Below, piece after piece: positions 60,535-64,000 of a stretch of DNA of 64,000 bases. The number at the start of each line of letters is the position of its first letter. Within the stretch, counting starts at the first letter, position 1. The DNA lies in assembly GCA_947494195.1 (NCBI GenBank), contig CANLUC010000001.1, forward strand, positions 434,001 through 498,000, written 5' to 3'. The stretch is from an uncultured Nesterenkonia sp. (lineage in GTDB: Bacteria > Actinomycetota > Actinomycetes > Actinomycetales > Micrococcaceae). Below the pieces are notes generated by a model that was not told the origin of the DNA, did not search any database, and saw only the letters and a list, made by a program, of their open reading frames with translations. Made by a program: the position numbers and the translations under genes.

Positions 60535-61662
60535 TTAGACGCTGATCCGCTGCACCGGCTGGGAGGAGTCCGCCGGGATGTCCATCCCGGAGGGCTCCAC
60601 ACCGGCGGCCACGAGCTGGGCGCCCAGGGCGGCGACCATCGCGCCGTTATCGGTGCACAGGCTCACCGGGGGGATGCGCAGCTCGATGCCGGCCTCCGCG
60701 CAGCGTTCGGTCAGCAGCTCGCGCAGCCGCTGGTTCGCCGCCACGCCCCCGCCGAGCAGGAGTGTGTGGATGTCGTGCTCCCGCGCGGCCCGGACCGCCT
60801 TGCTGGTGAGCACATCGACCACGGCCTCTTGGAAGCTGGCTGCGATGTCATGGACGGGGACCTCCCGGCCTGCGGATTCGAACTGCTCCACGGCGCGGGC
60901 CACGGCGGTCTTCAGCCCCGAGAAGGACCAGTTGTGCCGGTGCTTGCCCGGCGCCTGTGCGCTGCCCTCGAACTTCGGCATGGTCAGTCCGCGCGGGAAT
61001 CTGAATGCTGTGGGATCCCCGTGTGCGGCTGCTGCGGCGATGGCCGGCCCGCCGGGGTAGCCCAGTCCGAGCAGTCGGGCGGTCTTGTCGAAAGCCTCCC
61101 CCGCGGCGTCGTCGATGGTCGAGCCCAGCAGCTGCACCTGCGAAGTCAGTGAGACCACGCGCAGTATCTCGGTGTGACCCCCGGAGACCAGCAGCGCCCC
61201 GGTGTTCTCCGGCAGCGCGGCCATCGGCGAGGAGGACTCGAGCAGCCCCACCCCGACGTGGGCCACCAGATGGTTGACCCCGTAGAGCGGCTTGCCGGCG
61301 GCCAGCGCCAGCCCCTTCGCGGCGGAGAGTCCCACCATCAGCGCGCCGGCGAGCCCGGGGCCGGCGGTCACCGCGATCGCGTCCACATCTTTGAGCTGGA
61401 TGCCGGCGGTCTCCAGCGCCTGGCGCAGCGTGGGCACGAACGCCTCCAGGTGCGCGCGGGCGGCGATCTCCGGGATGACGCCGCCGAAGCGTGCATGTTC
61501 CTCCATCGAGGAGGAGACGGTGTTGGCGAGCAGCTCGGTGCCGCGGACGATGCCGATCCCGGTCTCATCGCAGGAGGTCTCGATGCCCAGCACCAGCGGC
61601 GCCTGCGGCAGCGGCCGCGCCGACTCGCGGGACCTGGTCGAGGTGGAGGAGAGGTCGGTCAT
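60535..61662 (-). CDS. tsaD: tRNA N6-adenosine threonylcarbamoyltransferase
   Basis: The 375-residue ASKHA-fold enzyme transfers the threonylcarbamoyl group to A37 of ANN-decoding tRNAs, working with TsaB and TsaE. It shows [15 protein letters not shown], the metal-binding [10 protein letters not shown] histidine, [13 protein letters not shown], and the second half ending [19 protein letters not shown]. Length is slightly above the bacterial norm because of N-terminal Ser/Arg-rich residues. The ATG overlaps the rimI stop by four bases. Last gene of alr-tsaE-tsaB-rimI-tsaD. Confidence 0.96.
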   Translation of the reverse strand: MTDLSSTSTRSRESARPLPQAPLVLGIETSCDETGIGIVRGTELLANTVSSSMEEHARFGGVIPEIAARAHLEAFVPTLRQALETAGIQLKDVDAIAVTAGPGLAGALMVGLSAAKGLALAAGKPLYGVNHLVAHVGVGLLESSSPMAALPENTGALLVSGGHTEILRVVSLTSQVQLLGSTIDDAAGEAFDKTARLLGLGYPGGPAIAAAAAHGDPTAFRFPRGLTMPKFEGSAQAPGKHRHNWSFSGLKTAVARAVEQFESAGREVPVHDIAASFQEAVVDVLTSKAVRAAREHDIHTLLLGGGVAANQRLRELLTERCAEAGIELRIPPVSLCTDNGAMVAALGAQLVAAGVEPSGMDIPADSSQPVQRISV

Positions 61663-62222
61663 GACAAGGGGCTCCTGAGATCGGTCGCGGAGCTGCGGGC
61701 ATCAGGATCGGTCAGCGGCCTGCGCATGATCAGCGCGTCCTGACCGTCGGGGTAGTAGCGGGCCCGGGTATGGATCGGCTCGAATCCCTCGCGCCGATAC
61801 AGCGCCTGTGCTCCGGGGTTGTCGGCGCGCACCTCCAGCAGGACCTGTTCTGCGCCTCGTGTGCGCGCGGCGTCGACGATCAGCCCGAGCAGTCTGGTGC
61901 CGAGTCCACGTCCCTGCATCTCGGGTGCCACAGCCAGGGTCTGCACGTCCGCCAGGGGCAGCACGCACATCATCCCGGCGTACCCGGCGAGCTCTCCACT
62001 AGGGGTGCGCGCGATCCAGTAGCGACGGGTTCCCGCGTCGGGGTCATCTGCGGCGCGCCCGTCATCTGCTCCGCGCCCGGTGTGCGTCAGCTCGTCGTAG
62101 AAGAAGCTCTCCGGCCAGGCGTCGTGAGGGAACAGCCGGTTCTCCAGCGCGAGCACCTCCGGGACGTCCAACGCAGTCATCGCAGCGAGGGTGAAGGAGT
62201 TCGTGGGGGACATCGGGTTCAC
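61659..62222 (-). CDS. rimI: Ribosomal protein S18-alanine N-acetyltransferase
   Basis: The 187-residue GNAT protein reads [59 protein letters not shown] (acetyl-CoA loop) and [31 protein letters not shown], all close to RimI. It acetylates the N-terminal alanine of ribosomal protein S18, or related termini. The GTG start overlaps the tsaB stop (GTGA); an ATG nine bases further is an alternative. Its place between tsaB and tsaD is conserved in actinobacteria. Confidence 0.92.
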   Translation of the reverse strand: MNPMSPTNSFTLAAMTALDVPEVLALENRLFPHDAWPESFFYDELTHTGRGADDGRAADDPDAGTRRYWIARTPSGELAGYAGMMCVLPLADVQTLAVAPEMQGRGLGTRLLGLIVDAARTRGAEQVLLEVRADNPGAQALYRREGFEPIHTRARYYPDGQDALIMRRPLTDPDARSSATDLRSPLS

Positions 62223-63007
62223 GGGGCGGCCATCCGCGGACGCATCTGGGCGGGAACCTTGGCATCGGATTCGCGCAGGTACAGCGGCAGCGGCTCGCGC
62301 AGCACGGAAGGGCTTCCGGACTGGGCGATCTGGCCGAGCTCCACCGCGTCGGGGAGCCAGCTCGCCTCCAGCGCGGACCGGGCAGTCAGCGATTCGGAGT
62401 ACAGGCCGGCTCCGATCCCCACGGCAGGAAGATCGGGCAGCTCGCCGGCGGCGCTGACATGGGGGCCGTCGAGGAGCTCAGCAGACGCTGTGGGATCCGG
62501 GCCTGTGTGTCCCGGCGCGGCGTGATCCGGACCCGCATGATCAGCACCCGGAGCGGCACGGCTGCGGTACCGCGCCCAGTAGACCTCGCGTCGTCGTGCG
62601 TCGCTCACGGCAAGAAATTCGGACCCTGGCTCAACAGGACCACCGCTCGCGCCGGCAGAATCACCGGCAGGAGCCTGAGTGACTGCGCGGTGGGCCAGTG
62701 AATCCAGGCTGCAGAGTCCCTGCAGCGGCACCTGCCAGACCTCTGCCAGCGCATGCGCCAGCACCAGTCCGACGCGCAGGCCGGTGAAGGGCCCGGGGCC
62801 CACGCCGACGACGACGCCGCTCAGCCCGGCGCCGTCGACATCGGCCTGGCGCATCGTCTCCGCCACGGCCGCCGCGAGCACCTCGGCGTGGTTGGTGGTC
62901 TCGGCCGTGCGCCACTGGGCGAGCACCCGGCCGTGGTCGAGCACAGCCACCGAGGCACCGGCAGAGGAACCGATCGCGAGAATCACCCCTCCATGGTAGT
63001 TCTTCAC
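62219..63007 (-). CDS. tsaB: tRNA threonylcarbamoyladenosine biosynthesis protein TsaB
   Basis: The 262-residue non-catalytic partner of TsaD. Core pattern: ILAIGSSAGASVAVLDHGRVLAQW, NHAEVLAAAVAETM and GVGPGPFTGLRVGLVLAHALAEV. The usual ILAIDTS has become ILAIGSS, a change at the first conserved aspartate. A His/Pro/Asp-rich insertion with several GPDH-like steps lies near 170-190. The start is uncertain: a GTG at 63007 overlaps the tsaE stop (GTGA coupling), while the GTG at 62986 has GGAGGG directly before it with no spacing. Confidence 0.9.
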   Translation of the reverse strand: MKNYHGGVILAIGSSAGASVAVLDHGRVLAQWRTAETTNHAEVLAAAVAETMRQADVDGAGLSGVVVGVGPGPFTGLRVGLVLAHALAEVWQVPLQGLCSLDSLAHRAVTQAPAGDSAGASGGPVEPGSEFLAVSDARRREVYWARYRSRAAPGADHAGPDHAAPGHTGPDPTASAELLDGPHVSAAGELPDLPAVGIGAGLYSESLTARSALEASWLPDAVELGQIAQSGSPSVLREPLPLYLRESDAKVPAQMRPRMAAP

Positions 63008-63603
63008 AGCGCGGGCGGCTGCGCCCAGGCGGGTCCGTAGCCCCGCAGCACCGCCCGACGGGGGGAGCCGAGGACATCGGCCTCGGTCTCGGAGAAATCG
63101 GTGACGATCTCGGGCTGCGCTGGCCCCTCGGACGAGGCCGTGTCGGGACTGGGCGAGGTGTCCTCGCGCAGGAGCTCGAGATCGAGCCAGGACCCCTCGG
63201 GGCCCACGAGCGTCGCCTCCACCACTGACCGTCCCCACTCCACGACCGTCACGGCGTCCGCCATCGTGGAGAGCAGGTCGAGGGATTCCAGTCCCGCGGG
63301 GTCGCTGCGGTAGGCATCCACGTGGACCAGGTCGGGGCCTTCACCTTCCGCGCGGTGGATCCGGCTGAGGATGAAGGTCGGGGAGCTGATCATCCCGGTG
63401 ACGCCGAGCGCAGCACCCAGGGACTGGGTGAAGGTGGTCTTTCCTGCGCCCAGTCCTCCGCTGAGCACCAGCAGGTCTCCCCGCCCGAGCAGCCCGGCGA
63501 GGCCGTGGGCGAACTCGGCGGTGTCCTCCAGGTCCTCGAGGGCCACCTGGATGCTCCAGCGTTCCCCTGGGAGCGGAGAGACCGGGCCCAGCTGGGCGCT
63601 CAT
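63004..63603 (-). CDS. tsaE: tRNA threonylcarbamoyladenosine biosynthesis ATPase TsaE
   Basis: The 199-residue P-loop protein has LSGGLGAGKTTFTQSLGAALG (Walker A) and LVHVDAYRSDPAGLESLDL, VVEWGRS, as in TsaE. It powers turnover of the TsaBD complex. It carries a C-terminal extension of about 50 residues with Ser/Pro/Glu. The start ATG overlaps the stop of the alanine racemase gene, and tsaB overlaps its end. Confidence 0.94.
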   Translation of the reverse strand: MSAQLGPVSPLPGERWSIQVALEDLEDTAEFAHGLAGLLGRGDLLVLSGGLGAGKTTFTQSLGAALGVTGMISSPTFILSRIHRAEGEGPDLVHVDAYRSDPAGLESLDLLSTMADAVTVVEWGRSVVEATLVGPEGSWLDLELLREDTSPSPDTASSEGPAQPEIVTDFSETEADVLGSPRRAVLRGYGPAWAQPPAL

Positions 63604-64000
63604 GAAAAACCCTGGCCGGCAGGTGGCGTCGGGTCGGATTCCGCCGGGGTGCCGGGCAGCGGCGGAGCCTCTGAGTCCACGGCCACGCGGGGGACGCGCT
63701 CGCCGATGCGGGTGATGATCTCATAGTTGTTGGTCCCCGCCGCGGCGCCCCACTCGGCAGCCTCGATCCCGGAGTCACCCCCGAAGATCACCACCTCGTC
63801 ACCCACGGAGACCTCCGTGTCGAGCTCCGCGAGGTCCACCACGAACTGATCCATCGCCACCCGTCCCACGGACTGGTAGCGGCGGCCGTTGATGCAGACC
63901 GGAGCGTGGACGGCGACGCGCGGAATGCCGTCGGCGTATCCCAACGGGATGAGCGCTAGCGTGGTGGGCTGGTCCACCCGGTGGGTGAGGCCGTAGCTGA
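63600..64000 (-). CDS. alr: Alanine racemase (C-terminal part; gene continues beyond window)
   Basis: The visible 3' part encodes the C-terminal beta domain of PLP-dependent alanine racemase, which makes D-alanine for peptidoglycan. SYGLTHRVDQP holds the catalytic tyrosine region, then LIPLGYADGIPR, INGRRYQSVGRVAMDQFVVDL, VSVGDEVVIFGG and TNNYEIITRIGERVPR. An extra tail of about 25 Pro/Glu-rich residues follows the normal end. The PLP lysine domain lies outside the window. Confidence 0.95.
   Translation of the reverse strand, partial: SYGLTHRVDQPTTLALIPLGYADGIPRVAVHAPVCINGRRYQSVGRVAMDQFVVDLAELDTEVSVGDEVVIFGGDSGIEAAEWGAAAGTNNYEIITRIGERVPRVAVDSEAPPLPGTPAESDPTPPAGQGFS

Overview
The window comes from a high-G+C Gram-positive chromosome. 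Actinobacterial signs are a GuaB3-type IMPDH relative next to guaB, an acyl-CoA carboxylase with a small epsilon-like subunit beside Maf, a CIRCE-controlled groES-groEL pair, GatCAB, a short-type SRP RNA and a baeRF-family protein. Gene content and the acidic exported proteins recall Micrococcaceae such as Nesterenkonia, but that is inference from general knowledge. It is mostly ordinary chromosome: I see no prophage, transposase, CRISPR array or rRNA.

Layout. 0-4.2 kb: the end of a LytR_C protein, a small membrane protein, the SRP RNA gene, an indolepyruvate/pyruvate-type decarboxylase and a divergent MDR oxidoreductase. 4.2-8.8 kb: a compact nitrogen cassette (ammonium transporter, TetR regulator, type III glutamine synthetase-like ligase, MetX-like hydrolase) whose sampled lines are near 58% G+C, lower than most of the window; a nine-base motif recurs in front of both transcription units. 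8.8-14.1 kb: gluQRS, tRNA-Ser(GGA) with a strong terminator, a tiny cysteine-rich protein behind a perfect 20-bp CsoR-like palindrome, and a large secreted multidomain nuclease followed by two nested-palindrome elements. 14.1-19.2 kb: guaB3-guaB and, divergently, groES-groEL. 19.2-25.3 kb: CPBP protease, LMW phosphatase, fructosamine-kinase-like protein, and ligA-hisN-GNAT. 25.4-30.7 kb: AGCS symporter and gatC-gatA-gatB. 30.8-37.4 kb: baeRF protein, PP2C phosphatase, HTH-adenylate cyclase, PH-domain protein, BirA and an SDR. 37.5-42.1 kb: acyl-CoA carboxylase beta, epsilon-like, Maf and biotinylated alpha subunit; BirA, nearby on the other strand, would biotinylate the alpha subunit. 42.3-50.0 kb: mannitol/PTS locus (mtlD, mtlA, ptsI, ptsH, a stand-alone IIB and a divergent PRD regulator). 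50.1-56.0 kb: MHS transporter and an iron-siderophore ABC importer with DtxR-like sites. 56.1-60.5 kb: THUMP-like methyltransferase, NagZ-type lipoprotein and a GshA/YbdK ligase. 60.5-64.0 kb: the alr-tsaE-tsaB-rimI-tsaD operon for t6A tRNA modification and cell-wall D-alanine, with alr cut by the window end.

Together the genes cover sugar import by the PTS, fatty acid precursor supply, purine synthesis, tRNA maturation and charging, protein folding and iron uptake. The parts least explained by standard annotation are the nitrogen cassette with its shared motif, the CsoR-like palindrome with its small Cys-rich product, the nested palindromes at 13.8-14.1 kb and 42.2 kb, and the domain-rich extracellular nuclease.
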